Positions 25,478-33,757 are shown, numbered from the stretch's first letter. The stretch: DNA of 63,631 nucleotides from Planctomycetales bacterium (GCA_027449865.1 DAIDKV010000134.1:1-63631), one strand, 5' to 3'. A program made the numbers and translations. The notes: generated from the letters alone by a model not told the origin.

Positions 25478-26551
25478 ATGAAGTCGCCGCAAAAACGGGA
25501 GAAAAATGACGTTCCCGAATTCAGGGTTCTGGTCGTCGAGGACAATCCTCAGCATCAAGAATTGCTGGAATTCTATTTTGCAGAAGATAACATTTGTTTC
25601 GATATGGCTTTTAATGCGATGGAAGCCCTGGAGCGCCTTTCCAAAACGGCATACTCCGCCATCCTGGTCGATCTGGGCCTGCCCAAAATGAAGGGTCAGG
25701 ACTTCATCCACGAGGTCCGCCGCCGCTACGGCTCGGTGAAAATCATCGTGATTTCGGCGACCGATTCCTATGGCGACCTGCTGGACTCGTACGAGAGCGG
25801 TGCCGACTACTTCGTCAGCAAGCCCTACAAGAAGGATTACGTCCGGGTCCTGGTCCATCGGGCACTGGAAAACAAGGAGTTTTTCAAGGAGCATTGGGCC
25901 GCGATCCGCGAGGCATGGGCCGAAAGCGTCCCCAAACAAAGGCTCCTGACGGAAAAGAATATCATTGAAGATACCGACGATTTTATTAATAATCGCATTT
26001 TCACTCCTAATAAACCTAACAGGATTGGGCCTCTGGCTGATCGCTCGCAACCGTTCTCCCAAGAAACGCCCTCTCCTCCTGGCGACAAGCGGCGGGAGCA
26101 TCTTGCCGCCCTGCTGGCCACGGTCCCGGATAGCGGCGGCTACGTCGAGCAAGCCCAAAGCCTGCAAGAGCTACACCACGATTTTCGCCGGGAAATGGCC
26201 GCTCGGCTTCAGCCGCTCTTGAATGTCCACATCCAGGCGATGCCTCATGACACCTATGAGGAAAAGAAGGCCCTGGCCCGCTTGGTCAATGATGAATTGC
26301 GGCGTTTCGATTTAGCGATCAAGTGCCCGAAGACTGGCTTGCCTGCTCTTCTCGTCGGCGATCCTGGAAATCACCCTGAGATTGGCCGTTTCTGCATCGA
26401 AATCAAAGCCGAAGACGGCAAGCGAAAACGGACCGTGAACACGCCGCAACTCCCACAGTTGGAGTTGATGGAAGCGGCCCCACGCCGGGAAGCCTTGTCC
26501 GAATGGCATGATCGAGTCGGCCGCCCACGCGGCGGGGCACAGCGGGGCTGA
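25478..26551 (+). CDS. Response regulator receiver domain with unrecognised C-terminal region
   Basis: 357 residues. Residues 15-130 form a REC domain: E21-D22 in VVEDN, phosphoacceptor D65 in ILVDLGLP, S/T in VISATDS, and K115 in VSKPYK. A low-complexity, lower-GC linker follows (150-190), then a helical region (HLAALLATVPDSGGYVEQAQ...FRREMAARLQPLLN) and a beta-type end (CPKTGLPALLVGDPGNHPEIG). The C-terminal part looks like a separate planctomycete domain, so the gene may be a recent fusion, or a frameshift may lie in the linker. No output DNA-binding domain is seen. It stands alone on its strand just after the IS. Confidence 0.7.
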   Translation: MKSPQKREKNDVPEFRVLVVEDNPQHQELLEFYFAEDNICFDMAFNAMEALERLSKTAYSAILVDLGLPKMKGQDFIHEVRRRYGSVKIIVISATDSYGDLLDSYESGADYFVSKPYKKDYVRVLVHRALENKEFFKEHWAAIREAWAESVPKQRLLTEKNIIEDTDDFINNRIFTPNKPNRIGPLADRSQPFSQETPSPPGDKRREHLAALLATVPDSGGYVEQAQSLQELHHDFRREMAARLQPLLNVHIQAMPHDTYEEKKALARLVNDELRRFDLAIKCPKTGLPALLVGDPGNHPEIGRFCIEIKAEDGKRKRTVNTPQLPQLELMEAAPRREALSEWHDRVGRPRGGAQRG

Positions 26552-26762
26552 GGAGTGGATTCGCGGAAAAATTCGCACCGGGGTATTGATAGTTCCCCCG
26601 CCAGTTAGCATAATCCTCACTAGACGCGAATCGCCCCGTTCCTTCCTCTTCGGATGGGCAACCCTGCAAACCCTCGGACCTGACCGCCGCTGGCGGTCCT
26701 GATCGACGTCCGCACTGGCTCAAGGCTCCTGCCCTTGGCTCTCGCCGTTTTCTCGTCCAAAT

Positions 26763-26812
26763 CTGCCGCGTGCGGCTGGCCGGTGTCGCACGCCCTGGGC
26801 AAACCACCCGGC
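26763..26812 (+). repeat. Leader repeat copy A (upstream of the 38-codon ORF)
   Basis: CTGCCGCGTGCGGCTGGCCG... matching copy B at 27049-27096 at about 80 per cent over about 48 bases, with the shared core CGCACGCCCT and GGGCAAA. It ends 18 bases before the start of the small membrane ORF. Confidence 0.5.
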
Positions 26813-26829
26813 AAACAGAGACTGGACCC

Positions 26830-26946
26830 ATGAACAAAATCCTGGCTCTTCTCGGCCTCGTGATGGGAGTTTTCTTCCTGCCGTTCTTCGGGGCCGGAAT
26901 CCCGGTGATCTACGTTTCGTGTCGGGAACTGATGAAGGAGGGGTAA
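26830..26946 (+). CDS. 38-residue membrane microprotein
   Basis: The frame is MNKILALLGLVMGVFFLPFF followed by GAGIPVIYVSCRELMKEG, then TAA. It is one hydrophobic segment with a short charged end, typical of a single-span microprotein. It has an ATG start but no strong ribosome site (AGACTGGACCC). It sits between the two leader repeats and in front of the parB gene on the same strand. Confidence 0.45.
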   Translation: MNKILALLGLVMGVFFLPFFGAGIPVIYVSCRELMKEG

Positions 26947-26957
26947 TACGTTCCTCC

Positions 26958-26976
26958 CCGGTCGCATGGCGACCGG
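26958..26976 (+). terminator. Hairpin after the microprotein frame
   Basis: CCGGTCGC (26958-26965) and GCGACCGG (26969-26976), loop ATG. Short T-poor stem of 8 bp; a weak terminator or an mRNA end structure. Confidence 0.35.
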
Positions 26977-27048
26977 ATTCCCGCCCTTCTCCAATGATCT
27001 TGTGGCCCTCGCCTGTTACCGGCCGCCGATATCGTGCCCGTCGTCGCC

Positions 27049-27096
27049 TGCCGCCTGCCGTTGGCTGGTGCCGCACGCCCTAGGGCAAATGACCGG
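27049..27096 (+). repeat. Leader repeat copy B (upstream of parB)
   Basis: CTGCCGCCTGCCGTTGGCTG... with the shared core CCGCACGCCCTAGGGCAAA. It lies about 115 bases before the parB start. The two copies suggest a conserved leader element used twice in the same locus. Confidence 0.5.
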
Positions 27097-27210
27097 CCGT
27101 CGGTCGGCCTTCAGGGCGTCGCTGCATCCCTGAGTGCGGCCCCGATCGGGGTGCGCGCAGCAGGCATCCGCCACCAGCCCGCACTCGTCGCTCCTCACAG
27201 GAGAAAGAGC

Positions 27211-28143
27211 ATGGCCCCGGAACTGATTCAGAAGGTCCCGATCGCGGAGATCGAGTTGGTCCCGCTCAACAGGAAGTCGATCGACGAGGAGGCCCTCGCC
27301 GGCCTGATCCAATCCTTCCAGGAGGTCGGGATGCTCTATCCCCCCCGCCTCACGCGCAAGGGGGGGAAGTACATCCCGGCGGACGGGTTCCATCGGGTGC
27401 TCGCCGCCATGAAGCTCGGCTGGGAGGAGATCCTGGCGATCATCGAGGAGAAGCCCCTGGACGAGGGCGAGCTGATCCAGAAGGGCCTGATCGCCAACTC
27501 GCACCGGATCGCGAACACGCCGCTGGAGAAGGGCGAGGCGATCAAGCGGCTCATGGATGTCACGGGCTGGAACGCCTCTACGGTGGCCGACAAGCTCGGA
27601 TTCTCGAACGCGACCGTCTCGCGGCTGCTCTCGCTCCTGGAACTGCCCGAGCCGATCCGCGAGCGGGTCCATCGCGGCGAGATTCCGCTGAGCGCGGCGA
27701 GCGAGCTGGCGCGGGTCAAGGATGGGGAGGAGCAGGCGGAGCTGGCCGCGAAGGTGGCCTCCGGCAGGCTCACGCGGGACGCGCTCAGCGGGTCGCTCAA
27801 GTCGAGGAAGAACGGCACCGCGCCCGAGGCTCCGGCCGCCGGGGTGGCTCCCTCCCCATCCCGGGTTACGGCCAAGCTGGCCGGCGGGCGGGCGGTCACC
27901 GTGGCTGCGGATTCGGTCGACCTGGACGCCTTCATCGCCGTGCTTGAGGACGTCCTCGGCAGGGCGCGCAAGGCGCGAACCCAGGGGATCGAGCTCGGCA
28001 CCTTCGCCAAGATGCTCCGCGACCAGGCGGGTGGGCCGAAGCGTAATCGCCGGTCCGAGGGGCAAGGCATTCTCGCGAACAGTTGCAACACGGCCATCGG
28101 GGGGCGGGCCCATGATGTGGCGGCGCAGGGTGGAGATGCCTGA
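27211..28143 (+). CDS. parB: ParB-like partition/segregation protein
   Basis: 310 residues. ParB/Spo0J N-terminal domain: PIAEIELVPLNRKSIDEEALAGLIQSF, then GKYIPADGFHRVLAAMKLGW (the G-x-R-R-like box is GFHRV here), then the HTH region WNASTVADKLGFSNATVSRLLSLLELPEPIRE. The C-terminus is long, Ala/Arg-rich and not clearly a dimerisation domain. AGGAGAAAGAGC precedes the ATG at 27211; the frame is open upstream but the earlier codons are atypical. No parA is next to it. In this locus it may regulate or help maintain the element rather than segregate a plasmid. Confidence 0.85.
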   Translation: MAPELIQKVPIAEIELVPLNRKSIDEEALAGLIQSFQEVGMLYPPRLTRKGGKYIPADGFHRVLAAMKLGWEEILAIIEEKPLDEGELIQKGLIANSHRIANTPLEKGEAIKRLMDVTGWNASTVADKLGFSNATVSRLLSLLELPEPIRERVHRGEIPLSAASELARVKDGEEQAELAAKVASGRLTRDALSGSLKSRKNGTAPEAPAAGVAPSPSRVTAKLAGGRAVTVAADSVDLDAFIAVLEDVLGRARKARTQGIELGTFAKMLRDQAGGPKRNRRSEGQGILANSCNTAIGGRAHDVAAQGGDA

Positions 28144-29599
28144 GCGGCGGGAGCCGTGGGGGTTGGCCGAGCCGCTGCTGGCACTGTCCGAGGCGGACCC
28201 CTGGACCCTCGCGGATGCCTGCGAGGGCACGCTGGTGCTCGGGGCTACCGGCAGCGGCAAGTCCTCGGGCAGCGGGCGGACGCTGGCGCTCGCCTTCCTG
28301 CGGGCGAGGTTCGGCGGCCTGGTGCTCACCGCCAAGCCCGACGAGCGGGCCGTCTGGGAGGCGTATTGCCGCGAGGCGGGGCGCGAGGACGACCTGCTCG
28401 TCTTCGGCCCCGACCGCGCGCTTCGCTTCAATTTCATCGACCACGAGCTGAAGCGGCCCGGCCTCGGGGCCGGGCTCACCGAGACCATCGTCAACCTCCT
28501 CTCGACCGTCCTGGAGGTCGCGGAGCGCGGCACGGGCAGCGGCCAGGGCGGGCGCGAGGACGAGGGCTACTGGCGGCGGGCGATGCGGCAGCTCATGCGC
28601 AACCTGGTGGACCTGCTGGTCCTCGCCAAAGGGAGCCTCTCCATCCCGGACCTCTACCGGCTGATCGTCTCGGCGCCGACCTCCCTCGAAGAGGCGCGGT
28701 CGCCCGAATGGAAGCGGGATTCCTTCTGCTACGCCTGCCTCAAGCAGGCCGACGAGCGCGAGAAGACCCCGCGTCAGCTGCGTGATTACGAGATCGTGGC
28801 CGACTACATGATGCTCGAATACCCCGCGCTTTCGGACAAGACCCGCTCGGTGATCGTCTCGACCTTCACCAGCATGATCGACGTGCTGAACCGCGGCATC
28901 CTCCGCGACCTCTTCTGCGGCGAGACTAACGTGACGCCGGGGGCGGTGGAGTCGGGCCGGGTGCTGGTGATCGACCTGCCGGTCAAGGAGTTCGCCGAGG
29001 TCGGCGTCTTCGCGCAGGTGCTGTGGAAATACGTGTTCCAGCGCTCCATCGAGCGTCGCGACACAGCCGCCAATCCCCGGCCGGTCTTCTTCTGGGCGGA
29101 CGAGGCCCAGAATTTCGTGACATCCTACGACATGCAGTTCCAGACCACCGCCCGCAGCTCGCGAGTGGCCACGGTGCTGCTCAGCCAGAACCTCTCGAAT
29201 TTCTACGCCGCGCTCGGCGGCGGCGACCAGGGCAAGGCCCAGGCGGATTCGCTCCTGGCGAACCTCAACACCAAGGTCTTCCACGCCAATGGCGACCCGG
29301 TCACCAACGAGTGGGCGGCCACGCTCATCGGCCGCACCCGGCAGTTCCTCATCAACGGCGGCAACAGCTACCAGACGCCCGATTGCACGGCCCTCCCCTG
29401 GATGCGGTCGCTCCCCTCGGTCAACGCGGGCATCTCGGAGACCTTCGAGTTCGAGGTCCAGCCGGGCGCGTTCACGGCCCTGCGCCGCGGAGGCTTCGCC
29501 AGCGGCGGCGAGGTCGACGGCATCGTTTTCCAGGGCGGCAGGCGGTTCCGCGCGACCGGCCGGTCGTGGATCCGCCGGACGTTTCTGCAGCGCGGTTAG
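28112..29599 (+). CDS. traD: TraD/VirD4-like type IV coupling protein
   Basis: 495 residues. Walker A GATGSGKSS at 44-52, Walker B VFFWADEAQNF near 325-335, and the TraD/TraG family central sequence KRDSFCYACLKQADEREKTPR. It has no clear N-terminal membrane helices, unlike many T4CPs, so it may be the cytoplasmic type or rely on the membrane protein encoded next. It would present the relaxase-DNA complex to a secretion channel. The start is uncertain: M at 28112, 28115 and 28136 are possible, all overlapping the end of parB. Confidence 0.88.
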   Translation: MMWRRRVEMPERREPWGLAEPLLALSEADPWTLADACEGTLVLGATGSGKSSGSGRTLALAFLRARFGGLVLTAKPDERAVWEAYCREAGREDDLLVFGPDRALRFNFIDHELKRPGLGAGLTETIVNLLSTVLEVAERGTGSGQGGREDEGYWRRAMRQLMRNLVDLLVLAKGSLSIPDLYRLIVSAPTSLEEARSPEWKRDSFCYACLKQADEREKTPRQLRDYEIVADYMMLEYPALSDKTRSVIVSTFTSMIDVLNRGILRDLFCGETNVTPGAVESGRVLVIDLPVKEFAEVGVFAQVLWKYVFQRSIERRDTAANPRPVFFWADEAQNFVTSYDMQFQTTARSSRVATVLLSQNLSNFYAALGGGDQGKAQADSLLANLNTKVFHANGDPVTNEWAATLIGRTRQFLINGGNSYQTPDCTALPWMRSLPSVNAGISETFEFEVQPGAFTALRRGGFASGGEVDGIVFQGGRRFRATGRSWIRRTFLQRG

Positions 29600-29679
29600 C
29601 GGACGGTTTATGCCGTCGTTCATCGTCGGCGCGAGGTTCCCCGCGAGCCTCGCACCATCCATCAGATCGGGAGTTTTCC

Positions 29680-30264
29680 ATGCCCAACCCGTCATCGCAG
29701 GCCCCCCACGGGGCCGGGAGGCTCACATTCGCGGAACTCCTCTTCATCCCCCGCGCCCTCGCCTTCTCGGTCGAGGTGTTCCTTCACACCCGGATGGGCG
29801 AGCGCTACGCCGACGTCCAGGCCGCGGCCGTCCTCGTGATCCTTCCCATTTACGCGGTGCTGTGGGACGGGCGGGGGGTCCGGCCGCTTTTCCTCTTCCT
29901 GCTGGCCTATGTCGCGATGTGCGCGCGCAACCGCGTCGAGGACCTCCTCCGCCGCGGCCGCGCGCCCTCCGGCCACTCCCGCTACACGGGCGAGCCCCGC
30001 CTCATGGCGCGGTTCCCCGGGCGCACCGAGTTGGAGGTCAAGCGCTTCTGCGAGCCCGCCCTCGTGTTCTGGCTGGGCGCCGCAGTCTGGCTGTTCACGC
30101 GCCCGCTCGGCGTGTACCTGATGCTCTCGGCCGCCGCCCTGTTCGTCACGGTGACGGCCTCGGAACTCATCGACCGGCAGCAGCTGCTCGACCTCAACGA
30201 CCTGATGATCGAGAACCAGCAGCGCGCGGAGCGGTTCCGCGCCATGCGTGGGGACCAGCCTTGA
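29680..30264 (+). CDS. Polytopic membrane protein of unknown function
   Basis: 194 residues with about four hydrophobic segments: VLVILPIYAVLW, PLFLFLLAYVAMC, ALVFWLGAAVWLF and LGVYLMLSAAALFVTVTA. Short basic loops between them (NRVEDLLRRGRAPSGHSRY) suggest the cytoplasmic side. I begin at the ATG at 29680; the open frame upstream is antisense-like. It follows the coupling protein and could be its membrane partner, an inference from position and from the apparent lack of membrane helices in that protein. Confidence 0.65.
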   Translation: MPNPSSQAPHGAGRLTFAELLFIPRALAFSVEVFLHTRMGERYADVQAAAVLVILPIYAVLWDGRGVRPLFLFLLAYVAMCARNRVEDLLRRGRAPSGHSRYTGEPRLMARFPGRTELEVKRFCEPALVFWLGAAVWLFTRPLGVYLMLSAAALFVTVTASELIDRQQLLDLNDLMIENQQRAERFRAMRGDQP

Positions 30265-30278
30265 AATGGAGGTGATCG

Positions 30279-30581
30279 ATGTCGAGAGAGCAGGATCCCA
30301 AGCCCAAGATCGGCGCCGGGCACGCCTCAGCCATGTGGCGCCAGGGCCTGCGCGAGCTGCGGGCGGCCGTCTATCCCGAGTCGAACGTCGCGCAGCCGCC
30401 GGAGTACGGCGCCTACGGCACCAAGACGCCCGGCGAGGTCGCGCACGACAGGCGGAGCGAAGCCCGCGACCCCGAAGACGAGAAGGCGACGGGCCGCGGC
30501 TCGGTCCTGGAGAGCCGCTCGCGCCAGGCCGAGGCCCGGTCGGAGCGGTCCGACCGCGGCAAGGGGATGGAGCGCGGCTGA
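30279..30581 (+). CDS. Small hydrophilic protein
   Basis: 100 residues, MSREQDPKPKIGAGHASAMW at the start, then mostly charged (RSEARDPEDEKATGRGSVLE; RSRQAEARSERSDRGKGMERG). Probably disordered. TGGAGGTGATCG gives a good ribosome site. Tightly packed between two membrane protein genes, so probably a real member of the cluster. No family recognised. Confidence 0.5.
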   Translation: MSREQDPKPKIGAGHASAMWRQGLRELRAAVYPESNVAQPPEYGAYGTKTPGEVAHDRRSEARDPEDEKATGRGSVLESRSRQAEARSERSDRGKGMERG

Positions 30582-30731
30582 CCGCCCGTCCCGGCGACCT
30601 TGCCCACAATCGGCCCCGCGCGCATCCGCCTGCGGGGCCCCGTCCGACATGCGCGCCCCGTGAGACTTACAGGGCGAAATCCGGGCACGGAGGCCCCCTG
30701 TTCTTACCCCAGAACCCGAGGAGTCGCGACG

Positions 30732-31910
30732 ATGACGACCGCAACCACAGTGCTGAAGACACAAGGCCGCCTCCGGCCGAATCGGGTCGCGCTCGGCGTG
30801 ATCGCGGGCCTTGTCCTCGCGGCGGGCGGATACGTCCTCTACCCGCGCTACGACCCGGTCCGCCTCGCGGCCTGGCGGAAAGTCGAGCCCCGGCTCGCCG
30901 AGGCGGAGTCGGGCTCGAAGGCGGACGTCCACGAGGCCGTGTCTCAGGTCCAGGCGTTCTTCGCCGAGCGACGCCAGGGCGCCCGCGTCTTCGCCGCGGA
31001 CCTGCTCTCGCTCGAGGGCAAGTGGGCCTACGTCAGGGACTATTACGACCCGGGCAGCCACAACCGCTATATCGAAGACGCCTTCGTGCGGCGCATCTTC
31101 AACCCCGACGAGCTGAGGGCGATCGTCGACTCCGCGGCCTCGGGCTGCATCGGCAAGCTCCAGGGCCGCGAGAACCGGCTCCTCGTGGATATCCGCGCCG
31201 ACCTCTCCGACGGCGATCCGGCCGCGCCCGGCCTCCTGCCCGCCCTGCAGGACGAGGCGGCATTCCGCAGGCAGTACGAGGCCATGCTCGAGAGCGTCAT
31301 GCCCGTCGTCTCGCGCGACATCGGCTTCAGCGTGACGAGGGAGGCGGTCTCCTTCGTGGGCTCGGAGATCGCCGCCCAGATCGTCGCGCAGATCGCGCAG
31401 GCGCTGGCCGTCCGGCTCGGCGTCTCCGGAGGCATCCTCGGGACGGGCGCCTCCTCGGGGACCGTGACCTTCGGCATCGGCCTCGTCGTCGGGATCCTGG
31501 TGGACATGGCCCTCGACTGGGCGATCCGCGAGGCCGGATACGACCCGGAAGGGGCGATCGCCGCCAAGGTGGAGGAGACGCTCGGCCGCCTCGAGTCCAC
31601 GATCCTGGACGGCCCGTCCGCCGCCGATTTCCCCGACTACCCGTCACCCCACCCTTTGACGGACGAGATCGCGCGCATCCTGATCCCGGCCCGCGGGGCC
31701 CCCGAGCCTTCCGCCGAGGAGGAAGCGGTCAGGCGCGAAGTTGCCGTGAAGTATTTCGCGGCCAGGGACCGGTGGTTTCTGGCCAAGGCGGCCCACGAGG
31801 ACCCCGGGAGCCTCGGCCTGCGGAACCGGCTCAATAGGCTGAGCGAGGCCCGCGCCCGGCTGCGCGAGACGGCGCTCAGGACGCTGATCCTGGAAGGGGG
31901 TGCAAAATGA
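30732..31910 (+). CDS. Membrane protein with Gly-rich hydrophobic core, unknown function
   Basis: 392 residues. One N-terminal membrane segment (RVALGVIAGLVLAAGGYVLY, 18-37) followed by a helical region. Residues about 210-262 (GSEIAAQIVAQIAQALAVRL, then GVSGGILGTGASSGTVTFGI and GLVVGILVDMALDWAI) are hydrophobic and very Gly-rich, like glycine-zipper membrane inserts. The C-terminus is helical and charged. It overlaps the next gene by 4 bases (ATGA), so the two proteins are probably made in fixed ratio. No family recognised. Confidence 0.7.
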   Translation: MTTATTVLKTQGRLRPNRVALGVIAGLVLAAGGYVLYPRYDPVRLAAWRKVEPRLAEAESGSKADVHEAVSQVQAFFAERRQGARVFAADLLSLEGKWAYVRDYYDPGSHNRYIEDAFVRRIFNPDELRAIVDSAASGCIGKLQGRENRLLVDIRADLSDGDPAAPGLLPALQDEAAFRRQYEAMLESVMPVVSRDIGFSVTREAVSFVGSEIAAQIVAQIAQALAVRLGVSGGILGTGASSGTVTFGIGLVVGILVDMALDWAIREAGYDPEGAIAAKVEETLGRLESTILDGPSAADFPDYPSPHPLTDEIARILIPARGAPEPSAEEEAVRREVAVKYFAARDRWFLAKAAHEDPGSLGLRNRLNRLSEARARLRETALRTLILEGGAK

Positions 31911-32782
31911 GGCGCCTCCTCCCCCTCGCCCTGTTGGTCGCCCTGGCCGCGGCTCCCGGGGCGGTCCGTGCCGACATCCGCTCCAAGGCGGCCCGCGAGG
32001 CGGCCGAGTACGTCCTGAAGAAGTTCGGCCGGACGGCGGTGCGCGAGGGCACCGAGACGCTCGCCGAGCGCATCGCCGCCAAGGCCGCGCGCCACGGCGA
32101 CGACGTCTTCGCGGCCGTCCGAAAGGTAGGCCCGAAGGCCCTGTCCCTGGCCGACGAGGCCGGGGAGCAGGCCCCCGCGGCGCTGCGGCTGCTCTCCCGG
32201 CACGGCGACGACGCGACCGTCTGGGTCCTGAGGCGCCCGGGGGGTATGAAGCTCTTCGCCCGCTACGGCGACGACGCGGCGGAGGCCCTGGTCAAGCACA
32301 AGGGCCTGGCCGAGCCGGTGATCGAGCGGCTGGGCGGCCCGGCGGTGGACGCGCTGCGCGCCGTCGGCCCGCAGGGCGGGCGCCGGCTCGCCATGATGGC
32401 CCAGGAGGGCGGCGAATTCGCCGCAATCGGGCGCACGCCCGAGCTGCTCGGCGTGATCGGCCAATACGGCGACCCGGCCATGGACTTCATCTGGCGGAAC
32501 AAGGGGGCGCTGGCGGTCGGGACCACGCTCACCGCCTTCCTGGCCCAGCCCGGGGCGTTCATCGACGGCACCAACCGGCTGGCCGGCACCGTCGCCGAGA
32601 ACGCCGTCAAGCCGGTTGTCCAGGAGGCGGCCGGCGCCCTCGCCTGGCTGCTCCGCGCGGTGACCGCCCTGGCGGTCCTCGTCCCGGCCGCGCTCGGACT
32701 CCTCGCGGTCCGCTACCCGCGGGCGGCGGTTACGGCGGGCAGAGCGGCCTTCGTCCACATGGCCAAGATGCGCGGTTCGTGA
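31907..32782 (+). CDS. Secreted/anchored protein with repeated R-H/Y-G-D motif
   Basis: 291 residues. Signal peptide (LLPLALLVALAAAPGAVRA). Four copies of a short motif: RHGDD at 62, RHGDD at 98, RYGDD at 119 and QYGDP at 186, each followed by a hydrophobic helix (VFAAVRKVG; ATVWVLRRPGG; AAEALVKHKG; AMDFIWRNKG). A C-terminal membrane segment (LLRAVTALAVLVPAALGLLAV, about 248-268) would anchor it. Coupled by ATGA overlap to the preceding membrane protein. Function unknown. Confidence 0.65.
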   Translation: MRRLLPLALLVALAAAPGAVRADIRSKAAREAAEYVLKKFGRTAVREGTETLAERIAAKAARHGDDVFAAVRKVGPKALSLADEAGEQAPAALRLLSRHGDDATVWVLRRPGGMKLFARYGDDAAEALVKHKGLAEPVIERLGGPAVDALRAVGPQGGRRLAMMAQEGGEFAAIGRTPELLGVIGQYGDPAMDFIWRNKGALAVGTTLTAFLAQPGAFIDGTNRLAGTVAENAVKPVVQEAAGALAWLLRAVTALAVLVPAALGLLAVRYPRAAVTAGRAAFVHMAKMRGS

Positions 32783-32839
32783 GGCTAAAGCTTCTCGGGC
32801 GGGTCCACGGCCCGTCCAACATCCCCGAGGATATCCAGC

Positions 32840-33022
32840 ATGTTCGCAGAATCGAAGCCCGCCGACCCGGCGGTCCACCAGCTCAGCATCCGCATCGCGC
32901 GGCGCTGCGTGTTCATCATCCAGGCGGTGCTGCGCGAGGAGGAACGCGGCGACGCACTGCGGGAGTTCTACCGGGTGTGCCGGGAGGAGCTCGACAAGCC
33001 CCAAACCGTGCCGGAGGTGTGA
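32840..33022 (+). CDS. 60-residue protein, unknown function
   Basis: MFAESKPADPAVHQLSIRIA at the start, then RRCVFIIQAVLREEERGDAL, an amphipathic helix with charged ends. It ends 1 base before the next start codon, so the two are an operon. No family recognised. Confidence 0.55.
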   Translation: MFAESKPADPAVHQLSIRIARRCVFIIQAVLREEERGDALREFYRVCREELDKPQTVPEV

Positions 33023-33023
33023 C

Positions 33024-33356
33024 ATGCCCGACAAGATGTTCTGGTCCGACGAGGAAATCCGGGCACTCGGCGCCGAATGGGAGGCCGATGAGCACGCCGC
33101 CAGGGTCCGCGACTATGGCGAGGCCGACGCCGCCACGTATCAGGCCAGGATGGCCGAGGCCTACCGGTTCCGGGCGGAGGCGATCGGCCCTTCGCCCCCC
33201 GATCCGCCCCCGGTCGGCGATGAGGAGCTCGACCGCATCATCACCGAACTGGAGCGGGGGTGGCGCGAGCAGGCCAAGTCCGACAGCGTCCTGGAAAAGG
33301 CCTCCGCCCGCCTGGCCGCCCGGCCCAAGGAGCCGGATGATGGGCGGGAGCGGTGA
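33024..33356 (+). CDS. 110-residue acidic protein, unknown function
   Basis: MPDKMFWSDEEIRALGAEWE, rich in Glu/Asp/Ala, Pro-rich middle (PSPPDPPPVGDEELD), then a helix (RIITELERGWREQAKSDSVLEKASARL). Starts 1 base after the previous stop. Predicted soluble and helical. No family recognised. Confidence 0.55.
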   Translation: MPDKMFWSDEEIRALGAEWEADEHAARVRDYGEADAATYQARMAEAYRFRAEAIGPSPPDPPPVGDEELDRIITELERGWREQAKSDSVLEKASARLAARPKEPDDGRER

Positions 33357-33379
33357 GGATAGCACGAGGTTAGAAGCAC

Positions 33380-33757
33380 ATGACCGAAGGCCCACACGCC
33401 GCACCCAGCGCCCTGGAGACCCGGCTCCGCGCGATCGACGCCGTCTACCGCCGTTACGGGCGGGACGGCCTCAAGGATTACCCGCTCGGCGACGTGACCC
33501 TGCTCCTTGAGTCGAAGCGGCTGGAGCTGCGCGACGCGCCGGCGGGCCGGGAGGTCGGCGAGCCGCAGAGGGCGGCGAACCGCCTGCTGGAGCTGGAGAT
33601 CCGGGACCTGTCCGGGCATGTCGACTCCCTGCTGTCCGGGGCGGGCCTGTCCTCGCTCCGTCGGACCGAGTCGCGGCTGCAGGCGCGTGCCGACCGCCGA
33701 GAGTCCGCCGGGCAGCAGCCTCCGAAGCCGGGCCGGGGCTTCGAACGCGGGGGCTGA
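33380..33757 (+). CDS. 125-residue helical protein, unknown function
   Basis: ALETRLRAIDAVYRRYGRDG and LLLESKRLELRDAPAGREVG suggest two helices, then a helix LLELEIRDLSGHVDSLLSG and a disordered basic tail (RADRRESAGQQPPKPGRGFERGG). It lies in the same block as the preceding two small genes and just upstream of the excisionase gene. Confidence 0.5.
   Translation: MTEGPHAAPSALETRLRAIDAVYRRYGRDGLKDYPLGDVTLLLESKRLELRDAPAGREVGEPQRAANRLLELEIRDLSGHVDSLLSGAGLSSLRRTESRLQARADRRESAGQQPPKPGRGFERGG

Noticed and set aside
24233-26167. A 644-codon minus-strand frame spanning the IS transposase and the REC gene
   Set aside because: It runs through the transposase and the insertion boundary, so it cannot be an old gene.
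25965-26222. A hydrophobic plus-frame segment ILLIIAFSLLINLTGLGLWL inside the REC gene
   Set aside because: The region is AT-rich, which makes hydrophobic codons by chance; the frame becomes nonsense soon after.
27932-29695. A long minus-strand frame opposite the coupling protein
   Set aside because: Low-complexity, Arg/Ala/Glu-rich; the Walker motifs are on the plus strand.
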